A stretch of DNA of 64,000 bases, from the NCBI GenBank assembly GCA_019918135.1, contig WBZZ01001399.1, forward strand, positions 5,001 to 69,000, in the 5' to 3' direction. Each line of letters begins with the position of its first letter. The stretch's first letter is position 1. The position numbers and the translations under genes were made by a program. The DNA comes from Paulinella micropora. Its lineage: Eukaryota > Cercozoa > Imbricatea > Euglyphida > Paulinellidae. This document shows, in pieces, positions 53,901 to 63,959 of this stretch. Under the pieces are notes generated by a model. It was not told the DNA's origin, did no database searches, and was given only the letters and a program-made list of their open reading frames with translations.

Positions 53901-55021
53901 ACATTTTGCTTCACAGGCGTGTCTTTTTTGGTATCCCCTTAGACACAACTCGCAGAAGTTTTCCTTTCCTAGCATAGACTTCATGTTAGTTATGGCATCG
54001 TAATGTCTTTCAGTCTTTAGAATATAAAGGTTAGTCAGCAGTTCGCCGTTCGCATCAAGTAGTTCTGTTTTATAAATGATTTTGTCAGGGAATTCAACAA
54101 TAACCAGATTGTATATAATGTGATTAGCGAATGTATTAATTTCTGGTATATCCTTAATGACTTTCGCTTCATCGTGTAAAGCATCGGCCATTTCCTGCTG
54201 TATCTTTCTTTTTCCCATTAGTATTGTCTTGAATTTCGGATGCTTTTCAATTTTTGCTTTGATTACAACGATTGCTCGTGCTAAACATAAGTTATCGCTG
54301 TTTATAATACAGATCAATCCTTTCTTTCTGTAGATATCCAATTTGTTCAAAACTTGTAGCCTTGTCCCACCAGTCGGCATTTTAACAGATTTCAACACAA
54401 ATGTTAATTTATCAAAGTTTATTCCGTTCTCGTCCATGTAAAGACTTTCGTTGCTTTGAAATATTGCTGACAATCTTTCTAAAACTTTTCAACCGAGATT
54501 TAATTAACTTTGTGTTAGTCTGTTGATACCTTTCCATAGTAATCCACAAACTCAATATCTAGGCTGACCTTATCTGCGGGCGATTGTCGTTTTACAAAAT
54601 CGTTCAATACAGTTTTAATAAATCTTATTACATCGCGCATCGTAAATGATCGGAAGTTGCAGTTAATCCTTACCGCATATGAACTTTCATTTATTCCTAG
54701 TTCGTGTTCCTTGCTGTCGTCCCTTATGATATCATAATTACCATACCTCAACAAGTCTCTGAGATTTTCTTTCAGTTCTTTTTTCTCTTCATTCGTAGGT
54801 AAAGGTGGCGCTATTGGTATAGCATGGTGCTCAAAATACACTGCGCTCCTTACTTGGTTCAAGTAGTTTTGGGCTGTCGGTGTATCAATTTCATACCCCC
54901 TTACCTTTGGTTTGATATATAGCACATCCCGACCCCTGACAGGCTTGATTTCGTAATTTATATTATATTCTCTTAATCTATCTAACCTGTAGACCTTGCC
55001 GTTATACGTGTGTGTCTCCAT
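50969..55021 (-). pseudogene. Protein-primed DNA polymerase B
   Basis: About 1,300 codons. The N-terminal domain starts METHTYNGKVYRLDRLREYN. A Cys/His-rich stretch (CELCLRGYQKRHACEAKCSIC and beyond, 53.7-53.95 kb) precedes the 3'-5' exonuclease region (53.0-53.6 kb). VYVDGWDEKNKTVYEFYGCHWHGCDKC (52.7 kb) is typical of Polinton polymerases. The polymerase core has motif A YIDICSLYPTVMYYD, motif B KLCLNSLWGKFGQ and motif C YHDTDSVIY. It copies linear DNA from a terminal protein. Broken in about five to seven places. Confidence 0.92.
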
Positions 55022-55129
55022 GTTTAATAATAGTATATCAGTCAGTCAATTTTTTTTCTAAATTAAATATTAAATAGAAATTTTTTATATTTATATATTT
55101 TTAAATGTTGAAATGAAAATTCAATTTTC

Positions 55130-55772
55130 TTGACTTCTGAGAATATGTCTTTTGGAGTTATTGTGTGTCATAAGTGCTGATTGAGATACACTTATAACAT
55201 TACATAACTCACAATAATATTTTTTACTCTCTCTTATTTTATCAAACTTTTCTTTTTGCTTACAATTTAAAATATTTTTGCTTATTGCCTAGTATTACTT
55301 TTGATACTCTAACTTTCTTTCTTTCTTTTTCATAATATTGTTTATGATATTGCTTGTGGTATTGTTTTTGATATTCTCTTAGTTTCCTTTCGTTCTCATC
55401 TTTAAAATCTCGTTCCTCAAATTTATGCTATTATCTTTTTCCATCAGTAATATTAGCACCCATAACATTATTTAAATTTAATGTAGGTTTCAATTCATCT
55501 ATATATTTCTGTTCAACCAGTACTTCAACCGCACTTTGTTTATCAATGTTGTAATTTTCAATTACTTCCTCGTGAATTAAAACACATTTAAAATTTTGAA
55601 GTCTTTTATTGTTCATATGATTGTATAACTTTCTATTAATTCCTTTCTTGCAGAGTAATTTATGATGGCTGAACCTGCTTGATAATCTTTTTTGAGTTGT
55701 GCTTCCATTGTAATATTCATTGTCGGTTTGATCTTCAGCATTAAAGATTTTGTAAATTTTCAAGGTTGTCAT
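55130..55772 (-). pseudogene. GIY-YIG nuclease with zinc-finger tail, right end
   Basis: It starts MTTLKIYKIFNAEDQ and YYNGSTTQKRLSSRFSHHK, a GIY-YIG variant (KIYKI...YYNGST...R...H). AVEVLVEQKYID holds the Glu. Downstream are Tyr/Gln/Lys repeats (REYQKQYHKQYHKQYYEK) and a C2H2-like finger CELCNVISVSQSALMTHNNSKRH, the same layout as at the left end. ATTATATATAGAGAA precedes the ATG. The nuclease part looks whole; the tail is broken. Confidence 0.75.
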
Positions 55773-55830
55773 TTCTCTATATATAATACAAATATATTAC
55801 TTCTTTAAAATAATTAATTTTTAACGAGTA

Positions 55831-56200
55831 TGTTTGAAAATGACAAGCGTAGCGGTCGGCTTTCAGATATCAATAGATAGCAGTTTTTCTTTCTTTTGTC
55901 TGTCTGTATTTCTTATAAACAGGTAGCCGAAATAATGAATAACGGCTCTTTGTGGTTTAAAACACTTCCCCACCAGACACACTAGGCGTTACCGCTAAAA
56001 AGCCCCCTTCCCACCAGACACCTAGGCGTACATGGACAACTTTTCGCTTTTTGTGTAAAGTAGTCCAGAGAGAAATTAGTAATAAGAGAGATTTTAATGA
56101 AATTGTTGTTTCAGAGAATAGTTAGACGAAATCATGAATAACGGCTCTTAGTGTGGTTTCTCTAGAGAAACTGCACTGAAAAAGCGTGCCCAAGTGCGAC
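55831..56200 (-). repeat. Right inverted terminal repeat of the Polinton-like element
   Basis: Inverse of about 20237-20607. It ends CCAAGTGCGA and runs straight into a GACA microsatellite. Confidence 0.92.
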
Positions 56201-56212
56201 AGACAGACAGAC

Positions 56213-56251
<39 letters not shown>

Positions 56252-56470
56252 TAGATAGATATATAGAGAGAGAGATAGAGAGAGAGACAGAGAGAGAGTC
56301 TCTATTATTGTTCTCTCTCTCTCTCTCTCTCGCTCTCTATCGCTATCTCTCTCTCTCTCTCTCTCTATCTCTATCTCTATCTCTCTCTATCTCTTCTTCT
56401 TCTCTCTATCTCTCTCTCTCTCTTTCTCTATCTCTCTCTCTCTATCTCTCTCTTCTTCTTCGTTTTTATT
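56199..56470. repeat. GACA and GA/CT microsatellites
   Basis: (GACA)n to about 56250, then mixed GATA, GA and CT runs to about 56460. Confidence 0.95.
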
Positions 56471-56809
56471 GAGAGAACAATTTTTACAATCGGACTCAAG
56501 GATCGTCCACGTGAAAAGTATAGCTATTAAGTCATACCTTTATCTAAGGTGGAAACCTAGTTATTAAATCGAGCGTATTGATTGAAAGTATTAATATTAG
56601 GTCGCTTGGTATTAATCTTATTAATATTAATGTTTCTGTTTAGATATGTTGCGTAATATGTAGCGTAAGTATTCATGTTATTAATATTAATGTTTATGTT
56701 TGCATCAGTAGTAATATACTAGAATGATCGGAGTGAGTGAAAATTAGTAGTTCAGTGAATATGTCTGGACAGTAGTATGAGAAGGGAGAGGGGAAAAAAA
56801 AAAAAAAAA

Positions 56810-56899
<90 letters not shown>

Positions 56900-57120
56900 A
56901 GAGAGGGGCAAGTGAAGGAGTGGTTTGTTGGTGTGGTTGGGAGACCATATTCGTTGGACGGAGTCCGGCGGAGGATTCTTCAAAGACCATGCTGGTGGAT
57001 GGTTGCTGTTGTGTGTGTGTGTGTGTTTTTTTTTTATATAAACTTATTTATGCATATATAAATATATATATGTATGCATATAAGTTAATTATTAATTAAT
57101 TAATTAATTTTTTTTTTGTT
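56471..57120. other. AT-rich spacer with (GA)n block
   Basis: No gene. It holds short repeated TATTAATATTAATGTTT segments (56.6-56.7 kb), an A run and about 85 bp of pure GA (about 56810-56894), and a GT run near 57.01 kb. Confidence 0.8.
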
Positions 57121-57126
57121 TTTGAT

Positions 57127-57211
<85 letters not shown>

Positions 57212-58511
57212 TGTAGTCATTGTTGTTATTATTATCATTATTATTATTATGTTTTTGTTGTTCTAGGAGGTGAGCTTTTATCCGCTTTTTGAAGATGTTG
57301 AGTGATGTTGTGTCCTTGATATCTTGTGGGAGTTGATTCCATTGATGCAGGAACAGTTTTGTTTGATATGGGGTGTTGTGGTCGATGAATAAGTTGCTTT
57401 TGATTGAGTGTCGAGTATGGTATGAATGGATATGATTTGTTGGGGTGAAGGTGTTGTCGTGTAGTGGTCTGTTGAGTTCTTTGGCGGGATGGATGAATGG
57501 GTGGATTTCTATACAAACTCTTAGTTTATATAGTTGAGTGATATCAAGGATTTCGAGTTGGTCGAGGAGCGGTTTAGTATGTGATCGGTAATGAGTCTTG
57601 GCTATTATTCTGATGATTTTTTTATGTATTTTTATGAGTGGTTGTATGTATTTTTTGTTTTTGTCATGGGTCCCCCAGATGGAGATGTGTTGAATGAGAT
57701 GAGGGAAGATGTGCGTGTAGTATAGTTGTTTCATGATTGTTGTGTGGAGAAATTGTTGTGCGTATCGGAGAGAAGTGATTGTTGGCTGTAGTTTGCGTAT
57801 GATGTTGCTTATGTGTTGATTGTATCGCAGGTTGTGTTGGAGTGTTATGCCTAGTAGTTTGGCATGTTTACATTGTTCAAGTGTGTAGTTGTTTATGTTT
57901 ATTGTTACGTTCTGTTTGGTTTTGTGGAAGATTGTGTATGTTGTTTTGGTTGGGTTTGGTACGAGGTTGTTGGAGTGGAAGTAGTTGATTAGTTTGGTTA
58001 TTTCTGTCTGTGTTTTTTGTTGTAGGTTGTTGGGTGATTTTGCTGTTATTATAAGTGTTGTGTCGTCTGCATATGTGTATACTGTTCCTTGTTTTATTAT
58101 GTTTATAATGTCATTAATATATAGCAAAAAGAAAGTAGTAGATAGCGTGCTGCCTTGCGGAATGCCATGTGTTATAGTGCGTTTGTGTGATTTTGCGTGC
58201 TGTGTGTGTACTTCTTGAGCTCGGTTTGAAAAGTAGGATGCAAAGAAATTAACAGTGTCTTCGGAAAAATTGAAGTTTGTCCTGAGTTTCTTAATTAACT
58301 TTGCATGTTCTACTGTGTCGTAGGCTTTTGACAAGTCTACGTAAAGCGCTAGCACGAGTTCTTCTCTGTCTTTGTGTTTGTGTATTTGGTTTAGGATAGT
58401 CTGGACTGTCATTGTCGTGTTTGAGTTCGGGCGGAAGGCGTATTGCGTATGTGATATTATGTTATGTTTCGTTAGATGGTCCATGACTTGATTATTTATT
58501 ATTGTGTCCAT
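57110..58511 (-). mobile_element. LINE, 5'-truncated, with long poly-A
   Basis: The minus strand encodes about 470 residues in one frame. RT blocks are THNIISHTQYAFRPNSNT, LYVDLSKAYDTVEHAKL, HGIPQGSTLSTTFFLLYIND and VYTYADDTTLI (catalytic YADD). The C-terminal LINE segment is LLGITLQHNLRYNQHI and later WNQLPQDIKDTTSLNIFKKRIKAHLL. No endonuclease domain is present; the sequence stops at a GAGA/GATA microsatellite near 58.51 kb, so it is 5'-truncated. The 3' end shows an (AC)n run and then about 58 A (T on the plus strand, 57128-57185). The intact frame suggests a fairly recent insertion. Type looks Jockey/CR1-like, but I am not certain. Confidence 0.85.
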
Positions 58512-58512
58512 G

Positions 58513-58544
<32 letters not shown>

Positions 58545-58747
58545 TAGAGAGATAGATAGAGAGATAGATAGAGAGATAGAGAGAGATAGAGATAGAGAGA
58601 GACAGAGAGAGATAGAGAGAGATAGAAAGATATGTATATATATAGAGAGAGATATAAAGAGAGATATAGAGAGATAGATAGATAGACAGATAGATAGATA
58701 GGTAGGTAGGTAGGTAGGTAGTTAGACAGACAGACAGATAGATAGAC

Positions 58748-58784
<37 letters not shown>

Positions 58785-59475
58785 TAGATAGGTATAGATA
58801 GAATAGGTAGAAAATAGGTAGATTATGTAGAAAGGTAGAATAGGTAGAATAGGTAGAATAGATATAATAGATAGTATAGACAGTATTAGATAGGATAGAT
58901 AGAATAGATAGAAATAGATAGAACATATAGAATAGAATAGATAGAATAGATAGAGTAGAATAGATATAATAGATAGAATAGATAGAAGGATGGATAAATA
59001 GATAGACGTATGTATGTATGTATGTATTTATGTATGTATGTATGTATGTATGTATGTATGTATGTATGTATGTAGATGTACATACATACATACATACATA
59101 CATACATACAATGTACATACATACATACATACATACTTACATACATATATACATGCGTACATGTATGCATGCATGCATATATACATACATATATACATAC
59201 ATACATACACATATACGATACATGCATGCATACATACATACATACATACATACATACGTATTTACGTACGTACGTTCATCCAGACATCCATCCATCCATA
59301 CTTCCATCCGTTTATTCATACATACATACATACATACATACATACGTACATACATACATACATGCATACATGCATACATACACACATGAATACATACATC
59401 ACAAATACATACATACACACAAATACATAGATGCATAGATACATAGATACATAGATACATAGATATGTATGCATG
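58512..59475. repeat. Long microsatellite field
   Basis: GAGA/GATA (58.51-58.80 kb), AATAGATAG-type (58.80-58.99 kb), then TATG repeats to about 59074 followed at once by CATA repeats (the inverse) to about 59470. All frames in it are artefacts. Confidence 0.95.
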
Positions 59476-59717
59476 TATGTATGCATGTATGTACGTCTGC
59501 TTACTTCTTCCCCCTTTTCCTCTTTCTCTCTAAAATCTTATGTCCTGATCTGGGTTTTTCCTCCATTCCTGTCTCAGAATTCTAATCGTCTCTCTTTCTC
59601 TTCTCTTCTCCTCTTCTCTTCTCTTCTCTCGCACGTCGGTCCTTCTCTCGCTCTCTCTGTTTCTTGGTTGGTTTTCGCAGCGTTTCCGCGTCACGCTTGT
59701 GGTGTGCGCCACACGCC
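59476..59717. promoter_or_regulatory. Upstream region of the nibrin-like gene
   Basis: A CT-rich stretch (TTCTCTTCTC runs at 59.59-59.65 kb) directly ahead of the first exon. No clear TATA box. Such pyrimidine-rich stretches often mark promoters or 5' leaders. Confidence 0.4.
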
Positions 59718-62700
59718 ATGTGGCTTTTGGAAAGAATGCACTCCAATACTGGTCTCGCGCCTGATATGCATGCTAAGACTTTCCTGGCTCCGTGTAGAAC
59801 GCCTTCTGTTCGCGGGTGAGCTGAAAGTGGGCCGAGGAGGGGGTTTGATATCTGTATGCCAAGAGAATACCAGCTGGCTATGACATCAGCCAGCAACGAA
59901 CAATTGTTATTGTGCTGACAGATTGCGACATACGTATTGAAAAGGATTTGAAAATTTCGCGGTGCCACTGCAAGATTGCAGTGACAGCTATCTCCAATGT
60001 GTCGAACTTGGATGATCGAGGCTCCGTCACGCTGGAGGACTGCGGGTCGGTGTGTGTGTCCTTGCCATCTCTCCTGCTATGCCCTGCGACACACACCCAC
60101 ACTGTCACACACACTGTCTCTCTCTCTTGCTCTCTTGCTCTCTTGCTCACTCTATCTCTCTATCTCTCTTTCTTTCTTTCTCCGTTATCATTAGGTCTAA
60201 ATTTGGGACGGTAGTGAGTTGGAATGGGGAGGAGCAAGTGCTTCAAAAAAGGTTCCAATTATGGCGTGCTTTCCGGTGAACCCTATTGTTGCTAATGGCC
60301 TCAATAGTCGCAAGAAGACACTAGGAGATGGAGCGATGTTTACTCTGGGCTCAAGTGCCAAGGGCAAGTTCAGGTAACGCGGTGTTTCCTTGTGTGCAGC
60401 TGTGATGCGGTGCGCCATTTCCAGGCTCAAGTGGAGGCACCTTGCCTGCTGTTTCTCGCGCCTCGACAAAGAGCAGCAAACCAAGCTAAAAGCTGTGGCT
60501 GTAAAACTTGGTAGCAACAAGTTCATGCAGTCGTTGCAAAACGCGGGTTACTTTATCATGAAGGAGCACACCTGTCTAGCAAATGGGATGACCGGTGCAC
60601 GCACATTCGTACATTCTCAGACCCCTTTTTTTTAGGCTCTTTTGAGTGTTTTTCATGTGCGAATGCCCTCAATCCTGTTTTCTTTGTCTGCTTCATTTCT
60701 GTTCTAGTGATGTCGAGTCTTATTGTCACTGAAAAGGTTCTCCTGGGCTTGATTAAAGGTTTGTCATCTGCTTTTTCGGTCACTCGCAATAAGGAAATGT
60801 CAATCAGGACTTCCAATCGTCACGCCTCAGTGGCTGCACGAGACGCTGAAGGTCTTGCAGTCAGATCCTTTCAAGCCGCAGCCAGACGTCAAAAGGTGAC
60901 GAATTGAATGGTTTGCCTTCGGCTGAGCTAAGGAGTGATATATTCAGCTTTCTTCCTAAGCCAGAGGCACCTGGGATCGTTGAGAAACTTGGGTAACGCC
61001 ATATCGATATTTGTAAACCAGGAATGTACATGTTGCAAGGATCGATTCTGCAAAGCGAAGCACGGTTTTCAAAGGCATTGACTTCTTCGTCTTTCAGCCA
61101 AAACAAGTGACAATTTGAGGTCTGTCTGTTGCTCCAGTAGTGGCTTGTGTGCGCAGCAAGCGCGCATTCAGAACGTCGTGCATGCTGCGGGAGGCCAGGT
61201 GTCCCTCGTGCAGCAAGAGAAGGTCTATCCTCTGGTCAGAGGTTCGCACATGTTCTAGCGGTGCTGACAGGATCATGCCTTTTGGGAAGAGCGTCCTAAG
61301 TTTGTCCTTGTCAGTCCTTTTACAGGTCATATTGTTCCTGCAACTTTTCTGTGATGGTGAGTAAATTTACTTCTGTTCTGTTTGCCTATAGCTGACGGCT
61401 TGCCTATCGACCGATATGAACGCAAGGGACCTCTCATAGCAGCTGCTGAAGCCAATATAGCTGTTTTGCACTCGATATACGGTAGAATTCTTTCCTTTTC
61501 ATTTCCGTTGTGCACTCAACATTCACGTCACACTCCGCTGCGCAGATCAAGTCGAGCTCCTCGAAGAAGCCAAAATATTCCAAGGTGCCTGCGGCTGTTT
61601 TTGACTGCGCAACAACCTGCATTATTATTCCACAGCGACCCTTGATGTCACGGTTGAGGATCTTGATGCTTTCCTCAACCAACCCAGTGGAAGGTCAAAA
61701 GTTCATGTGCGAGATCCATCTCCTTCCGGCTCACCTAAAGACGTGGAAGAAAAAAGTCAAGTTTCTCAGCCTGCTTCGGACTATAAGCAGGCTGGACCCG
61801 AAGTTGGGCAGAGGTCAGAGAAAAAGGCGTCTCGTCCGAAAAAAAGAAGGCGTACTGCCTGGAAAGAGAGCGAAGAGCAGTTCCAGAGCCAACTCAAGCC
61901 CGCTGAGGAAAAGTTGCTGGGCAGGCCTGAGCCCCAGACAGCCGAACCTGCACCAAGTGTAGAGCCCCCAGCGCGAAGAGGCAGAGGGGCTTGGAAAGAA
62001 CAGGAAGACATGCACGTGAACGGCGCCCCGGTCTCAGGAGAAGATGAAAAGCGACAGAAGCGAAGCCGCAAAGCCGGGCGAGAGGAAGAAGATTCTGCGC
62101 CTGATGCCAAGCAGAGCAGAGGCCCGCGTGCTCCTGCAGTGCAGACGACGAGTTCTGCAGTGCAGACGAGTTCGCTCAATCACCAAAGCGAAGACCACTG
62201 GACTAGGCGCAAATTTGTGGAGCAAGTGCCAGAGGAAGAAGAAAGGCCCTTTGACGATAGTAAGATTCTCCACTCACGAGGAGACCTTGCATCCCGAGGT
62301 CATAATGTCAGCTTTTTGTGGTCGTTGGGATTGGTGGTTCTTTTAGGTCTTGTGGCTGCAAAAGCACCAGTCTTGTCTCAGGTCGATCGGATCGGGATAG
62401 CTTATGTTATTATGTAATTCTGTATTCAAGGATGTCCCTTTTCGATCGGCTAAGTTGTCAAAATGTTCAGAATCTGGGTAAGCGATTCTGCTGCAAGTGA
62501 AGCGTTAAGCGCCTGTTCATGGGTTTGTAGGCTGGTCTGCCAAGGTATTCAGTTGCTGTGTCGCAGGGCTTATTTTGTTCACGGGCACAGATGAGCTTGA
62601 CGCTGGTGCTTTCTGCCACGAGGAAGAGGCAAAGGTGGTTGTCATGCATCCGGAGCGGCCAGATCATTCCCGTTTCTTCCAGTCTTCCTCTGATGATTTG

Positions 62701-62934
62701 TCCTCGTTGAACTTCAAGCGATTCAAGAGGGTAGGAGTTTGTATGCGATGAGCTTGCCAGATTGATGTTCTCATCCAGAACCAAGACACTGTCAGTGCTC
62801 GTCGGCAACGGTTAAAGAATTACGTGCCGTTCGACCACGCGACCGCCACTGAGGTGCATATCAACGCGAGGTTGCGCATTCTGCACGTGATGGTGATGCA
62901 TGCAGAGTCGAGTGATAAACCGGGGATGGGATGA
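59718..62934 (+). CDS. NBS1: Nibrin/NBS1-like DNA double-strand-break repair protein
   Basis: Nibrin joins Mre11 and Rad50 in the MRN complex in the nucleus, which senses double-strand breaks and activates ATM. Exons read by eye: 59718-59751, 59798-59842, 59922-60045, 60195-60251, 60308-60373, 60425-60573, 60708-60758, 60808-60895, 60933-60992, 61040-61106, 61157-61234, 61271-61325, 61392-61481, 61546-61584, 61636 to about 62299, uncertain small exon(s), 62567-62730, 62761-62934; all introns GT-AG, 30-149 nt. Start MWLLERM (human MWKLL). FHA: ELKVGRGGDCDIRIEKDLKI, ISRCHCKI, GSKFGTVV. BRCT1: LGSNKFMQSLQNAGYFIMKEH, GLPIVTPQWLHETL. BRCT2: VFKGIDFFVFQPKQ, IQNVVHAAGGQVSLVQQ, GPLIAAAEANIAVL. A long Glu/Lys/Ser/Pro-rich tail follows. 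LNFKRFKR at 62707-62730 matches the Mre11-binding NFKKFKK. I see no ATM-binding acidic motif at the end. Confidence 0.88.
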
Positions 62935-63128
62935 AGAATTTCGGTTCTCTTTCTTTGTGTATGACAAAGGAAACATACGGTTCGTTCAATCTCTAGGAGC
63001 GAGACGAGAAGGAAGAGGATCGAGGATGATTTGTTTGATTCGAAGCAGGTTCTGCATCTCTTTGATGAATAGCCAATCGCACTTATCAGATCCTCTATGC
63101 TTATTATTATTATTATTCTTATTCTTAT
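62935..63128. other. Spacer between the nibrin-like gene and the SINE array
   Basis: Probably the 3' UTR and terminator of the nibrin-like gene; ends in (ATT)n just before the first SINE. No clear poly-A signal seen. Confidence 0.4.
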
Positions 63129-63425
63129 GGACACCGTGATAGCCCAGTGGTCAAGTTCTACCATCTGGGCCCTGTCGCCAGTTCGATTCCCGTCGGTGCC
63201 ACCAGTATTTTCATTGAACATACCGGTCTATTTCTGGACCAGTATTTTCATTGAACATACCGGCCCGTCTGGAAGTGTTGGAACTGCCCTTGCGGGGGTG
63301 TCATTAGAGCTTATCGTCAATTCTTCGTACTCCCCTCACGGGTGAGACGATGGAGGCGCATGTGCAGAAATGCATCAGCCATTGACAGAGAAGCACTATT
63401 CTTATTCTTATTATTATTATTATTG
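63129..63425 (+). mobile_element. tRNA-derived SINE, copy 1
   Basis: Its 5' part looks like a tRNA: GACACCG start, A box GATAGCCCAGTGGTCAAG, B box AGTTCGATTCCCGTCGG, and CGGTGCC closing the acceptor stem. A body of about 190 bp follows, with a 42-bp internal duplication (ACCAGTATTTTCATTGAACA occurs twice) and ending ACAGAGAAGCACTATT, then an (ATT)n tail. Polymerase III would transcribe it. No coding capacity. Confidence 0.85.
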
Positions 63426-63690
63426 GTGGCACCGCGATAGCCCAGTGGTTCAGGTCTACCATCTGGGACCTGTCGCCAGTTCGATTCCCGTCGGTGCCAG
63501 TATTTTCAAAGGATATTTTCTTTGAAAGTATTGGTCTGTCTGGAAGGCTTGGAGCTGCCTTGCGGGGGTGTCAGTAGAGCCTATCGTCAAATCTTCGTAC
63601 TTCCCTCGCGGGTGATGGAGGCACATGTGCAGAAATGCATTCGCCATTGACTGAGAAGCACTATTATTATTATTATTATTATTATTATTT
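63426..63690 (+). mobile_element. tRNA-derived SINE, copy 2
   Basis: Starts GGCACCGCGATAGCCCAGTGG, so the acceptor stem GGCACCG/CGGTGCC is still complete. It lacks the 42-bp internal duplication of copies 1 and 3 and differs from them at many sites. Tail (ATT)n. Confidence 0.85.
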
Positions 63691-63691
63691 T

Positions 63692-63959
63692 TGACACCGT
63701 GATAGCCCAGTGGTCAAGTTCTACCATCTGGGCCCTGTCGCCAGTTCGATTCCCGTCGGTGCCACCAGTATTTTCATTGAACATACCGGTCTATTTCTGG
63801 ACCAGTATTTTCATTGAACATACCGGCCCGTCTGGAAGTGTTGGAACTGCCCTTGCGGGGGTGTCATTAGAGCTTATCGTCAATTCTTCGTACTCCCCTC
63901 ACGGGTGAGACGATGGAGGCGCATGTGCAGAAATGCATCAGCCATTGACAGAGAAGCAC

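Larger units (their letters stand above)
20225..56200. mobile_element. Polinton-like element, about 36 kb with two nested insertions
   Basis: Bounded by inverted terminal repeats of about 370 bp. Parts between them: GIY-YIG nuclease (left), integrase, fibre-like protein with S74 domain, packaging ATPase, small basic protein, adenain-like protease, minor capsid, major capsid, a second virion-like protein, two ExoX-C-like proteins, protein-primed DNA polymerase B, and GIY-YIG nuclease (right). This is the Polinton/Maverick gene set. An 8.67-kb DNA transposon and a 7.2-kb Ngaro-like retroelement have inserted; without them it would be about 20 kb, the usual Polinton size. Many genes are broken (at least 15 breaks in all). 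The terminal repeats still match at roughly nine bases in ten, so it is old but recognisable. No matching 6-bp target duplication is visible. Confidence 0.9.

Noticed and set aside
58492-59460. Long open frames of Tyr/Ile/His/Thr or Met/Tyr/Val/Cys repeats on both strands
   Set aside because: They are six-frame readings of GATA, TATG and CATA microsatellites.
61781-62179. 132-residue minus-strand frame
   Set aside because: Antisense of the charged tail of the nibrin-like gene.
63428-63500. Possible functional tRNA gene
   Set aside because: Acceptor stem and A/B boxes are there, but the T stem does not pair and a SINE body with ATT tail follows.
63587-63784. Minus-strand frames MFNENTGGTDGNRTG
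   Set aside because: Antisense of the SINE sequence, repeated with each copy.
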